From an uncultured Bacteroidales bacterium (GTDB taxonomy: Bacteria > Bacteroidota > Bacteroidia > Bacteroidales > UBA932), in assembly GCA_934680015.1 (NCBI GenBank), contig CAKUSP010000013.1, positions 1-23,434 on the forward strand: a DNA stretch of 23,434 bases. Reading direction: 5' to 3'. The notes beneath the pieces are model-generated. The model was not told where the DNA came from. It did not search any database and saw only the letters and a list, made by a program, of their open reading frames with translations. Positions 1-7,730 of this stretch are shown here, piece by piece. Within the stretch, counting starts at the first letter, position 1, and each line of letters starts with the position of its first letter. The translations under genes and the position numbers were made by a program.

Positions 1-60
1 TAATCTCTCTTAGAAATTAACGCTCTCGATTAAATTTTCTTGAATTCTCTCGGTACTTGC

Positions 61-149
61 TTGTACTTATCTTTCCAATATTTTCAAAGAACTTTTTCGC
101 TCAGCGCGAAAGGGATTGCAAAGGTAGATAATTATTTTTAATCTGCAAA
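61..149 (-). promoter_or_regulatory. rRNA operon promoter and leader, reading off the left edge
   Basis: On the minus strand a -7 box TACCTTTG (complement of 119-126) follows a TTTG -33 box (complement of 146-149) with 19 bp between them, an excellent fit to the Bacteroidota sigma consensus. About 25 bases further downstream is AAGTTCTTTGAA (complement of 83-94), which resembles the boxA-like leader found just upstream of 16S rRNA in this phylum, followed by GATAAGTACAAGCAAGTACC. A small stem (TTTCGC/GCGAAA around 95-110) lies between promoter and boxA. The 16S gene itself would start just outside the window, so its presence is inferred. A second possible -7 (TATTTTTG, complement of 204-211) has no clear -33 box. 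Positions 150-411 otherwise hold only AT-rich spacer. Confidence 0.7.
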
Positions 150-411
150 CATTTCTGGTAAAAATTTTAATTTTTTCTTTCATTTTTCTTCTAAGGGATT
201 CGGCAAAAATACTCGGTCTTTCGTATGTGTTTGAATATATGTACATTGTAGCCCCCCTATAGCAATACCGCATTTCATACCCTTATTGTAAAATTTAGAA
301 AACTTGATGTGAGTCATTTGAACTTCAAAAAAAACAACTTAGAAAAAATTCAAGATCAAAGTCAACTACTCCACATTAGAAATAACCTTATTACATAGTC
401 TAACAAGACAC

Positions 412-429
412 TAATTTTGTTTATATTTG
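412..429 (+). promoter_or_regulatory. Promoter for the mini-RHS toxin gene
   Basis: Two overlapping matches to the Bacteroidota -7 box TAnnTTTG are visible: TAATTTTG at 412-419 and TATATTTG at 422-429. No good -33 TTTG is seen at the expected distance. Initiation about 6 bases after either box would begin the transcript near 426-436, which excludes the in-frame ATG at 417 and supports the ATG at 459 as the start. Confidence 0.45.
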
Positions 430-458
430 TAGATAGTAACACTAAAAACCACAGGGCT

Positions 459-2018
459 ATGAAAAAATATTTTCTGGCAATACTTGTTATAATTCAGTGT
501 ATTCCATTATTTTCACAAGTTAGTGCAAGCTCATTACAGCAGTCGTTTTGTGAGGTAAGTTCGCCGGAGTCATTTGCGATGACCAAGTACGGAGCGGTGA
601 ATTCCGCGATGTACACAGGTGCTTTTTCATATAATCTTCCAGTTTATACATATAAGGATATTGATTTTGAGATTCCTATTAGTCTTGGATATCATTTTGA
701 TGGGTTAGGCAGATTAAGTGGTACTTCGCGAGGGGAACATTTTGAATATGACTTAAATAGTAACATCTTACGCTATAATCAGAAGACCTATTTCTATGAT
801 GGGAATCACCGAACCACCGATGATTATAATGAACGAGGACAAATAACAGAGGATGCTCAAAGTGGGACAAGGATAGAGTATACTGTAGGAGGTTTGCCGT
901 TAACCATAAATAATAGAGAAGGTTCTAAGGCAATAGCTTATTCTTACTTTGCTGATGGAAGCAAATACTCTGCGATAAGTAAAACCGGAGAGGGGTATAT
1001 CTATAGAGGGAATTTCTTATATTGTAGAAATGCTGAAGGGAATGAATATATAGAAAGCATTAAGACTAAAAATGGACGAATAATAAATGAAGATGGCGGC
1101 CCGAAATATATTCATTTTACTAGTGATCTTATAGGCAGTAGCCAAGCCCTTGTCGAATTAGATGGAACACAAGCTAATATTCGAGAGCAAGATACATATC
1201 TTCCTTATGGACGAAGGTACATAGATGCTGATTACAGGACAGAAAGTACTAATAGATATCGTTTTTCAGGAAAGGAAGAACAGAGGGTTGGATGGTATGA
1301 TACTCCATATATAGATTTCGGAGCGAGATTTTATAATCCTCAAAGTGGTAGCTGGTTAGGCCCTGACGAGAAAGCCCTGTCGTATCCATATTTGAGTCCG
1401 TATAGTTACTGCGGAAGCGATCCCATAAATTTCTATGACCAGGATGGAAATTGGATAGAGACGGTAAGTGATATAGTCAATATAGGTCTTGACATAAAGG
1501 ATTTACGCGATGCTATAAAGGATGGAAATGTCACAGGAATAGTACTAAATAGTATCGCTACTGCATACGATGTTGCCGCTGCTGCCGTTCCGTTTCTTCC
1601 TGGAGGAGCAGGACGCGTCGTAAATGGCACGAAGATTGGGGAAAAGGCGGCGTCTGCTGTAGATGGAGCTGTACTTGGAATTAAGAATTCCTCGAGATCC
1701 TCTGCGTTTAAGAGAAATTTTATAAAACAGTTTGGAAAGGAAGGACTTGAAGAAGGTGTGGAATATGAAGTCCATCATGTGTTTCCAGTGAAATTCGCAA
1801 AGGAATTTAGAGATGCTGGGATGAAAGATATCAATTTACCCGAGTATGGAGCGTGGGTAAAAAAAGAAGAACATAGACATACTGCATACGAATACAATAA
1901 AGCGTGGAAAAAATTTTTTAAAGAGAAGAAAAAGAACGGAGAAGTGGTAACGCTCAAAGATATTCTCGCATACGGAAAAGTTTTATCTGGCACATTTCAT
2001 TTTGAAACAAAGTATTAA
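459..2018 (+). CDS. Internally deleted secreted RHS/YD protein with HNH-type C-terminal toxin domain
   Basis: The 519-aa protein starts at ATG 459 (MKKYFLAILVIIQCIPLFSQ), a good type I signal peptide; an in-frame ATG at 417 overlaps the -7 box. Residues 34-82 (LYTYKD-like segment ending HFDG) match the N-terminal segment of the large RHS protein at 18605. From residue 83 (LGRLSG) the chain jumps into YD-repeat and RHS core: YLPYG (248-251), RYRFSGKE (266-273), FGARFYNPQSGSWLGPDE (287-304) and the terminal DPINFYDQDG (321-330). After this usual toxin boundary come an Ala/Gly-rich linker and a C-terminal domain with VHHVFPVKF (H439-H440), PEYGAW (461-466) and HRHTAYEYNKAW, which suggests an HNH/endonuclease VII-type nuclease, possibly DUF2380-like. 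The missing middle is the oddity. Two immunity candidates follow, the first after 2 bp. The RHS core is certain; toxin activity is inferred. Confidence 0.85.
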   Translation: MKKYFLAILVIIQCIPLFSQVSASSLQQSFCEVSSPESFAMTKYGAVNSAMYTGAFSYNLPVYTYKDIDFEIPISLGYHFDGLGRLSGTSRGEHFEYDLNSNILRYNQKTYFYDGNHRTTDDYNERGQITEDAQSGTRIEYTVGGLPLTINNREGSKAIAYSYFADGSKYSAISKTGEGYIYRGNFLYCRNAEGNEYIESIKTKNGRIINEDGGPKYIHFTSDLIGSSQALVELDGTQANIREQDTYLPYGRRYIDADYRTESTNRYRFSGKEEQRVGWYDTPYIDFGARFYNPQSGSWLGPDEKALSYPYLSPYSYCGSDPINFYDQDGNWIETVSDIVNIGLDIKDLRDAIKDGNVTGIVLNSIATAYDVAAAAVPFLPGGAGRVVNGTKIGEKAASAVDGAVLGIKNSSRSSAFKRNFIKQFGKEGLEEGVEYEVHHVFPVKFAKEFRDAGMKDINLPEYGAWVKKEEHRHTAYEYNKAWKKFFKEKKKNGEVVTLKDILAYGKVLSGTFHFETKY

Positions 2019-2020
2019 TT

Positions 2021-2662
2021 ATGGTAGAAGCAAATCGATTTTATTCATTTTCTTTAAAAGGCTCTTTGAGTCAGCTGTTCGCAGCCCCCGTATTTTATGA
2101 ATCACAATATGATAGTGATTTGCTATATGGAGAATACGAGAATTATAAATTCCCTGTCATTTTTTTATCGGAAGATAGTGAATATATAAAAAACAAAAAA
2201 ATAACTGATTTTTTAAGCACTGGCTACGCAGGTTCTGTTTATGCGGTTAGTGAAAAAGTGGTAGATGTATTATCGTCAAACAACATAACAGGGTGGAAGA
2301 CCTATCCTGTTGAGGTATATGATAAGAATGAAAACTATATAGGAGGGTATTATGGATTTACCATAACGGGACGTTGCTTAGCGTTAAAGCCATCTCTTGC
2401 AGAACCTTATGTAAAACAATATCCTGGAGGACCATATAATACTTATAAGGGTCATCCGCTGAATCTTGATTATTGGGATGGTTCGGATATTTTTCTTTTA
2501 CAAGGAACAACATTCCAATTTGTATCTAAAAAAGTTAAGAATATTATAAAAAAAAATAAATTGACAAATATCTGTTTTGAGGATATTGCCGAATTTACAG
2601 AAATAATGTTTAAGGGTAAACCATATTGGGAAGATAATAAACATGTTAGAATAGAAGAATAA
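2021..2662 (+). CDS. Candidate immunity protein 1 (Imm11/Imm43-like)
   Basis: This 213-aa protein has no signal peptide or membrane segment, so it should be cytoplasmic. It begins 2 bp after the stop of the mini-RHS gene, the usual place for the cognate immunity gene of a polymorphic toxin, and must be co-transcribed and probably translationally coupled. It is a clear paralogue of the next gene: shared blocks include ITGWKTYPVEVY (near residue 90), GFTITGRC, KPSL, YKG.PL.LD.WDGSDIF and FEDIAE. The pattern of an N-terminal variable part followed by 'VS..V.DLL....I.GW..YPVEVY' resembles immunity families such as Imm11 (DUF1629) or Imm43; that family assignment is from memory and tentative. Its role would be to bind and neutralise the HNH-type domain. 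Confidence 0.65.
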   Translation: MVEANRFYSFSLKGSLSQLFAAPVFYESQYDSDLLYGEYENYKFPVIFLSEDSEYIKNKKITDFLSTGYAGSVYAVSEKVVDVLSSNNITGWKTYPVEVYDKNENYIGGYYGFTITGRCLALKPSLAEPYVKQYPGGPYNTYKGHPLNLDYWDGSDIFLLQGTTFQFVSKKVKNIIKKNKLTNICFEDIAEFTEIMFKGKPYWEDNKHVRIEE

Positions 2663-2670
2663 TTGAGGTT

Positions 2671-3339
2671 ATGAAGAGTAATGAAGTTTATAGGCTATAT
2701 CTACCTAATAGATATTGGATATTCAAAGGTGAACATGAGTTTAAAGTAAATGAGCGAGACGAGGAATTATTATTGGGGAAATATGATAATTACACTTTTC
2801 CCATCGTATATAAGGAAGCGGGAGGATGCAGATATTACTATGATAAAAATGATGAAAACAGAAAGTTGTTTTTGCTTACTCATTTCATGAAGACAGACCA
2901 TGGTGGGCGAAATTTTGCTGTATCCGATGAGGTGATTGATTTACTTATAAAAAACAACATAACTGGGTGGAAGACATATCCTGTCGAAGTGTATACTCAA
3001 GAAGGAGAATTGATAAAGGGATTTAATGGGTTTACCATTACTGGGAGATGTGGTGCTGTAAAGCCATCGCTTTGTGAAGAAGTAATAATTCCCCCGACAT
3101 ATAAGGGAGGTCCTTCTGCTCCCGGGTATAAAGGAGATCCGTTAGATCTCGATACATGGGATGGGAGTGATATTTTTATTCTTGAACATACTATCTATAA
3201 GTATGCTACGGCTAAAGTGAAGAATGTGTTAAGTAAATTAAAGAATAGCAATGTAGCGTTTGAAGATATCGCAGAGCGTTTAATCCCACAAAAAGATGCT
3301 ATCTGGAAAGCCCCTATGGGAGTGGTGATAAATGAGTAA
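2671..3339 (+). CDS. Candidate immunity protein 2, paralogue of the preceding gene
   Basis: This 222-aa cytoplasmic protein starts 8 bp after the previous stop, in the same operon. It shares ITGWKTYPVEVY, GFTITGRC, KPSL, GDPLDLDTWDGSDIF, the AKVKN segment and FEDIAE with its upstream neighbour, while the first 70 residues and the Pro/Gly-rich middle (PPTYKGGPSAPGYKG) differ. The pair therefore arose by tandem duplication and diverged. In polymorphic-toxin loci, extra immunity homologues often protect against toxins of other strains, or are left behind after toxin exchange. Which of the two pairs with the adjacent toxin is not visible here. No terminator is obvious before the chromate transporter gene 52 bp downstream. 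Confidence 0.6.
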   Translation: MKSNEVYRLYLPNRYWIFKGEHEFKVNERDEELLLGKYDNYTFPIVYKEAGGCRYYYDKNDENRKLFLLTHFMKTDHGGRNFAVSDEVIDLLIKNNITGWKTYPVEVYTQEGELIKGFNGFTITGRCGAVKPSLCEEVIIPPTYKGGPSAPGYKGDPLDLDTWDGSDIFILEHTIYKYATAKVKNVLSKLKNSNVAFEDIAERLIPQKDAIWKAPMGVVINE

Positions 3340-3377
3340 TATCTTCCTAAAAGAATGGTGAAATGCATCCTTTTTTG

Positions 3378-3385
3378 TAATTTTG
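3378..3385 (+). promoter_or_regulatory. Possible -7 box just ahead of chrA
   Basis: TAATTTTG matches TAnnTTTG and ends 6 bases before the ATG at 3392, so a transcript from it would be essentially leaderless. There is no clear TTTG about 20 bp upstream. The gene may instead be read through from the immunity genes. Confidence 0.25.
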
Positions 3386-3391
3386 TAATGC

Positions 3392-3940
3392 ATGGCTTCG
3401 TTATGGCAAATATTCGGCGTATTCGCAAAAATCGGCACCTTCACCATAGGTGGTGGTTATGCCATGATACCCATAATAGAAGATGAACTTCAAAAAAGAG
3501 GTTGGGTCAAGCCAGAAGAAATCGATGATGTAATAGTCCTAGCGCAAAGTGCACCCGGTCTTCTTGCCGTTAACATGGCCATATTTTCTGGATATAAAAT
3601 TCGAGGCATTAAGGGCAGTCTTGCAGCCACATTAGGCGCCGTTCTCCCATCTTTTGTGATAATCTTAGCCATAGCTATGGTTTTCACTTCATTTAAGGAA
3701 AACACCATCATCCAACGCATCTTCCAAGGCATACGACCAGTGGCTGTTGCCTTGATTTTAGTCCCCGCCGTCAATATGGCAAAAAAAGGTAACAAGACAT
3801 GGTGGGCATGGCTACTGACATTTGTCACAGCATTCTTAGTGGCCTTTTTGAAGATCTCGGCTATATGGATACTAATCTGCCTGATTAGTTTAGCTATAAT
3901 ATTTGAGGTGATAAAGGAGCGCCATAATAAAAGATGCTGA
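3392..3940 (+). CDS. chrA: Chromate transporter family protein, first half (short-chain ChrA)
   Basis: This 182-aa inner-membrane protein is a single CHR domain. The signature FGVFAKIGTFTIGGGYAMIP near the N-terminus, the DELQKRGW segment and LAQSAPGLLAVNMA are typical of the domain, and at least four hydrophobic helices follow. Long-chain ChrA proteins have two such domains in one polypeptide; here the domains are two adjacent genes, the short-chain arrangement in which both halves are needed to form an exporter with opposite topologies. Family members export chromate using the proton gradient, though many Bacteroidota homologues have no tested substrate. Its TGA overlaps the next gene's ATG by 7 bases, which points to coupled translation and equal dosage. 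Confidence 0.88.
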   Translation: MASLWQIFGVFAKIGTFTIGGGYAMIPIIEDELQKRGWVKPEEIDDVIVLAQSAPGLLAVNMAIFSGYKIRGIKGSLAATLGAVLPSFVIILAIAMVFTSFKENTIIQRIFQGIRPVAVALILVPAVNMAKKGNKTWWAWLLTFVTAFLVAFLKISAIWILICLISLAIIFEVIKERHNKRC

Positions 3941-4530
3941 CCCTTTTTCTGGAACTATTCTACACCTTCTTTATCATAGGATTATTCAACTTCGGCGGTG
4001 GCGGCGCGATGATTTCCCTCATTCAAAATCAAGTCGTCGGAGTCCACGGATGGCTTACTGAAACTGCCTTTACGGACATCACGGCCATCTCGCAGACAAC
4101 ACCAGGGCCGATTGGCATAAACTGCGCCACATACGTAGGATTCCAAGTTATGCACGATGCCGGGTTCAGTAACCTGATTGGAATATTCGGTAGCGCTATC
4201 GCAACCTTCGCCATAGTACTTCCCTCTTTTTTAATTTTTTTTCTCCTGATGAAACTCTTCGACAAGTTTCAAAACGATCCACGTTTTATCGGAGTAATGT
4301 CAATACTGAAGCCTGCCGTAGCTGGGCTTATCCTTGCCGCCTGCATAATACTGACTTTCAGAGTGGGTTGGAACGGGTTAATTCCTGATATAGAAATTAT
4401 AACTGAGAATTTTCCTGATTGGAAAAGCTGGGCACTCTTCGGGGCTTCATTTGTAGCTACTTATTTTTTTAAGGCCAATCCTATCACAGTTATAATCGCT
4501 GCCGGTGCCATAGGACTAATAGCATATTAA
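3934..4530 (+). CDS. chrA: Chromate transporter family protein, second half (short-chain ChrA)
   Basis: This 198-aa membrane protein is the second CHR domain of the pair. FIIGLFNFGGGGAMISLIQ at the N-terminus and ISQTTPGPIGINCATYVGF correspond to the conserved GGG and TPGP regions of the family. It is followed by about five hydrophobic segments that run to the C-terminus (TVIIAAGAIGLIAY). The start ATG at 3934 overlaps the previous stop and has an AAAGGAG-like site at 3912-3918, one of the few convincing Shine-Dalgarno sites in the window. Together the two products should form one heterodimeric anion exporter. The hexosaminidase gene follows after 15 bp, so the three genes may share a transcript although their functions are unrelated. 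Confidence 0.88.
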   Translation: MLTLFLELFYTFFIIGLFNFGGGGAMISLIQNQVVGVHGWLTETAFTDITAISQTTPGPIGINCATYVGFQVMHDAGFSNLIGIFGSAIATFAIVLPSFLIFFLLMKLFDKFQNDPRFIGVMSILKPAVAGLILAACIILTFRVGWNGLIPDIEIITENFPDWKSWALFGASFVATYFFKANPITVIIAAGAIGLIAY

Positions 4531-4545
4531 AACACATATTATATT

Positions 4546-6189
4546 ATGAAATTAACACTTATTTCCGTGCTGCTTGCCAGCCTAATCAACATCATCCCAG
4601 CTCCTCTTAGCGTTAGAGAGGATAAGGGAACATTTAAACTAAAAGGTACACCTATAAGCTGCGATGCCCAGATGGGGGACAAAGCTCTTCAGGCTGTTGC
4701 CGAATTCTCCAGCCAGCTCACACTATGTGCCGGAGAAATCTACCCTATTTCCAAACCTAACGGACTTTCTCTTACTGTTCGCGATGGCGTGGCTAAAGGT
4801 ATAGTATTCTGCGTAGATCCTACACTTAAAGATGAGGCTTACACTATTAATGTCACTAAAAAAGCTGTCGTTGTTAGAGCCTCATCAGACAATGGCTTCT
4901 TATACGCAATACAGACGCTAAAACAGATGCTTCCAGTAGAAATATACGGAAGCGCCGCTGCGGAAGACAAAAATTGGGAATTGCCTTGCTGTGAAATCAA
5001 AGACAAACCACGCTTCGCTTATCGAGGAATGCATCTTGACTGCGGAAGACACTTTTTCAGCACAGATGAAATAAAGAAAGTTCTTGATGTAATGGCCACG
5101 CTCAAGCTGAATCGTTTCCATTGGCATTTAACTGAAGACCAAGGATGGCGCGCCGAAATCAAAAGCTACCCTAAATTAACAGAAATCGGAGCATATAGAA
5201 GCGGCACCATGGTAGGTTACTATGACGGGCCTTCTGACAATATCCGCTATGGTGGATTCTACACACAGGACGAGATGAGAGATGTGGTAAAATATGCCGA
5301 CAAATTAGGTATTACAATAGTTCCAGAAGTCGATCTTCCTGGTCACATGGTGGCTGCCCTCGCATCTTACCCAGAACTCGGGTGCTTCGGAGGACCTTAT
5401 GAAGTATGGTACAGATGGGGCGTATCTCCAGATGTTCTATGTGCAGGTAAAGAAGAAACATACAAATTTTTGGAAACAGTAATAGGAGAACTTTGTGAGA
5501 TCTTCCCAGGAGAATACTTTCATATAGGAGGAGATGAGTGTCCTAAGGACAATTGGAAAAAATGTCCTAATTGTCAGAAGAAAATACACGAGTTAGGACT
5601 TGTTAGTGACGAGCATGCCACAGCAGAGCAACGGCTCCAGAGTTATGTTACATCCCGTATGCAAGCTTTCCTTGCTACTAAGGGCAAAAAGCTTATCGGA
5701 TGGGATGAAATTCTGGAAGGTGATCTTGGCGAAGGTGCTACAGTCATGTCATGGAGAGGGACAAAAGGCGGAATTGCAGCTTCCAATAGAGGATTTGATG
5801 TCATTATGACTCCTACGACATACTGCTACTTTGATTACTGTCAGGACCCGAGAAGACAAGAAAGTGACGAACCTATTTGTGCCTTTTGGGGTGATCTAAC
5901 CTTCGAAAAAGTCTATACCTTCAATCCGACAGAGGGGCTTTCTAAAGAAGCAGCATCACATATTCTCGGAGCTCAAGCCAATGTATGGACTGAATATATC
6001 CCGACAAATGAGCAACTTGAATATATGATTATGCCTCGTCTGTTCTCTTTAAGTGAGGTTCAGTGGAGTGAAATGTCTAATAAAGATTTCAACAAATTCT
6101 CTGAAAGAGTAAAATCATGGGGATACGATATGCTTAGAATGAAAAATTTCAATTTCAGAAATAAGCCGACACAGGCCCAAGCAGAATAA
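4546..6189 (+). CDS. Beta-N-acetylhexosaminidase, glycoside hydrolase family 20
   Basis: The 547-aa enzyme removes terminal beta-linked GlcNAc/GalNAc from host or microbial glycans, probably in the periplasm. A short hydrophobic leader (MKLTLISVLLASL) runs straight into IIPAPLSVRE, the start of the GH20b domain, so the signal peptide is brief and has no lipobox cysteine. The catalytic barrel begins at about residue 157 (FAYRGMHLDCGRHF), continues with NRFHWHLTEDQGWR (189-202) and VPEVDLPGH (259-267), and carries the catalytic Asp-Glu pair D330-E331 in FHIGGDECPK. WDEIL (386-390), MSWRG and NVWTEYI complete the active-site wall. The two cysteines of KKCPNCQKK (337-346) form a CxxC just after the catalytic pair. 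The length fits single-domain GH20 enzymes. A hairpin terminator follows directly. Confidence 0.95.
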   Translation: MKLTLISVLLASLINIIPAPLSVREDKGTFKLKGTPISCDAQMGDKALQAVAEFSSQLTLCAGEIYPISKPNGLSLTVRDGVAKGIVFCVDPTLKDEAYTINVTKKAVVVRASSDNGFLYAIQTLKQMLPVEIYGSAAAEDKNWELPCCEIKDKPRFAYRGMHLDCGRHFFSTDEIKKVLDVMATLKLNRFHWHLTEDQGWRAEIKSYPKLTEIGAYRSGTMVGYYDGPSDNIRYGGFYTQDEMRDVVKYADKLGITIVPEVDLPGHMVAALASYPELGCFGGPYEVWYRWGVSPDVLCAGKEETYKFLETVIGELCEIFPGEYFHIGGDECPKDNWKKCPNCQKKIHELGLVSDEHATAEQRLQSYVTSRMQAFLATKGKKLIGWDEILEGDLGEGATVMSWRGTKGGIAASNRGFDVIMTPTTYCYFDYCQDPRRQESDEPICAFWGDLTFEKVYTFNPTEGLSKEAASHILGAQANVWTEYIPTNEQLEYMIMPRLFSLSEVQWSEMSNKDFNKFSERVKSWGYDMLRMKNFNFRNKPTQAQAE

Positions 6190-6191
6190 TC

Positions 6192-6225
6192 AAAAAGGGC
6201 GGCATCTTCACGACGCTGCCCTTTT
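6192..6225 (+). terminator. Intrinsic terminator after the hexosaminidase gene
   Basis: AAAAAGGGCGGC (6192-6203) pairs with GCTGCCCTTTT (6215-6225) through an 11-nt loop, with a single G-T wobble. The A-run and T-run make it look bidirectional, and it ends the chrA-chrA-GH20 transcription unit. Confidence 0.8.
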
Positions 6226-6247
6226 CTTCTAACCTAAAATTTAACCT

Positions 6248-6322
6248 ATGAAAAAACTATTCGTCTTTCTTTATTACAATAGCCGTGCCATAAACACAGA
6301 AAATTTTAAAGATAATGTTTAA
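6248..6322 (+). other. Small 24-codon ORF overlapping the lpdA start
   Basis: ATG at 6248 opens a 24-codon frame beginning MKKLFVFLYY and ending in a TAA that overlaps the lpdA ATG (6315). The start resembles a signal-peptide N-terminus but the rest has no recognisable feature. It could be a translated leader coupled to lpdA, a remnant of an exported protein, or chance. There is no homology evidence. Confidence 0.2.
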
Positions 6323-7658
6323 ACTTGCAATAATCGGTGGCGGGCCTGCCGGATATGTAGCCGCACAAAGATTGGCCGCCAAAGGGCAATCCGTCATTCT
6401 TTTCGAAAAAAATGAGCTGGGGGGAGTATGCCTTAATGAAGGATGCATCCCGACCAAAACGTTGCTATATAGTGCAAAACTATATGAAAGCATCAAGAAT
6501 GCAGACAAATTCGGAGTTAAGGCTTTGGATCCTGGTTTCGATTACGAAAAAATCTTGGCAAGGAAAGAAAAAGTGGTTAAAAAACTTGTAGGTGCTATAA
6601 AAGCATCCATGCGAGGTCTAGGCGTTACTGTGATTAAAGGAACCGCTATATTGAATGGCGGAGAAAAGGGCGATTTTAAAATTGTCTGCGAAGGGGCAGA
6701 ATATCACGCAGAGAATATTCTATTATGCACTGGAAGTCATACCTTTAGACCTAAGATTGATTGGCTCGAAAGTGCAAGCGACAAAGTCATCACAAGCAAG
6801 GAGGCTCTGGAATTAAGCAGCATACCAGACAAAATAGCGATCATAGGTGGTGGTGTCATAGGGATGGAGTTTGCAAGTCTATTTAATGCGCTCGGAAGCC
6901 AAGTGAGCATATTTGAAATGCAGAATGAAATACTTGGCTCTTTTGATTCCGATATAGTAGCACCCCTAAGAAAAATTTATGAAGCAAAGGGAGTGAAATT
7001 CTTCCTGAATGGTGATGAAAGCGGAAAAACCAAGGCTCTTGAAGCAGACTTGATTCTGCTTTGCATTGGCAGAAAGCCGAATGTAACAGGGCTTGGGTTA
7101 GAAACGATTGGGCTAAAAACAGACGAACGCGATCAAATTGCCGCCGATTCTTTCATGCACACCGATGTAGATGGCGTATATGCAGCAGGAGATGTTACAG
7201 GCAAATATATGTTAGCTCATGTGGCCAGTAGAGAGGCAGAAGTAGCCGTGAATAATATACTTGGAGTCGCGGATAAAATGAATTACCGCGCCGTGCCAAG
7301 TGTTGTCTATACGAAGCCTGAATTGGCCTGTGTAGGACTCACAGAAAAAGCAGCAATTGCAAGTGGTCTTGATTACAGCACAAGTGCTCTCCCTCTTACA
7401 TATTCTGGGCGATTCGTTGCCGAGACGGAAAGAGAGAATGGGCTCTGCAAAATTATTTATGAGAATGAGTCACAAAAGGTCCTCGGTGTTCAAATTTTAG
7501 GCGGCCCGGCAAGTGAGATAATCAGCACATGCTGCCTTGCCATAGAAAACGAAGCGACTCTTGAAGATCTGCGCAAGACCATATTCCCTCATCCGAGCGT
7601 GTCAGAGATAATCAAGGAAGTGAGCTGGGTGAATATTATTCAACAAAATTTGCAATAG
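6315..7658 (+). CDS. lpdA: Dihydrolipoyl dehydrogenase (E3)
   Basis: The 447-aa flavoprotein reoxidises dihydrolipoyl groups of 2-oxoacid dehydrogenases or the glycine cleavage system, passing electrons to NAD+. FAD-binding GGGPAGYVAA (8-17), the redox disulfide C39/C44 in GGVCLNEGCIPTK, the NAD-binding IAIIGGGVIGMEFA, the second FAD motif YAAGDVTGK, and the dimer-interface FPHPSVSEIIKE near the C-terminus with its active-site His are all present. It is slightly shorter than the usual ~465 residues. No 2-oxoacid dehydrogenase subunits are adjacent. The lipoate ligase gene lies 3.8 kb downstream on the opposite strand. The last codons lie in a 46-bp repeat found again antisense in the lplA 3' end. 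A weak A-rich leader and a tiny upstream ORF precede it; no clear promoter was found. Confidence 0.95.
   Translation: MFKLAIIGGGPAGYVAAQRLAAKGQSVILFEKNELGGVCLNEGCIPTKTLLYSAKLYESIKNADKFGVKALDPGFDYEKILARKEKVVKKLVGAIKASMRGLGVTVIKGTAILNGGEKGDFKIVCEGAEYHAENILLCTGSHTFRPKIDWLESASDKVITSKEALELSSIPDKIAIIGGGVIGMEFASLFNALGSQVSIFEMQNEILGSFDSDIVAPLRKIYEAKGVKFFLNGDESGKTKALEADLILLCIGRKPNVTGLGLETIGLKTDERDQIAADSFMHTDVDGVYAAGDVTGKYMLAHVASREAEVAVNNILGVADKMNYRAVPSVVYTKPELACVGLTEKAAIASGLDYSTSALPLTYSGRFVAETERENGLCKIIYENESQKVLGVQILGGPASEIISTCCLAIENEATLEDLRKTIFPHPSVSEIIKEVSWVNIIQQNLQ
7583..7628. repeat. 46-bp repeat, copy 1 (3' end of lpdA)
   Basis: This segment encodes the end of the conserved Lpd C-terminal motif (HPSVSEIIKEVSW). 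It matches 11501-11546 at 43 of 46 positions and also matches 9097-9141. Because the protein motif is normal for Lpd, this is most likely the ancestral copy. Confidence 0.85.
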
Positions 7659-7730
7659 AAGGGTTGTGGATGTGAAAGGATCGCTCAAGATTTTTTTTGT
7701 GCTATTATGAGTCTCTCTTTCGGAGCGAAG

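Noticed and set aside
67..273. A 68-codon minus-strand frame
   Set aside because: It covers the rRNA promoter and leader, has low-complexity Lys/Ile-rich content and no start context; it is a chance frame.
7659..7730. Terminator after lpdA
   Set aside because: A run of eight T occurs near 7691-7698 but the preceding bases form only a 3-bp stem.
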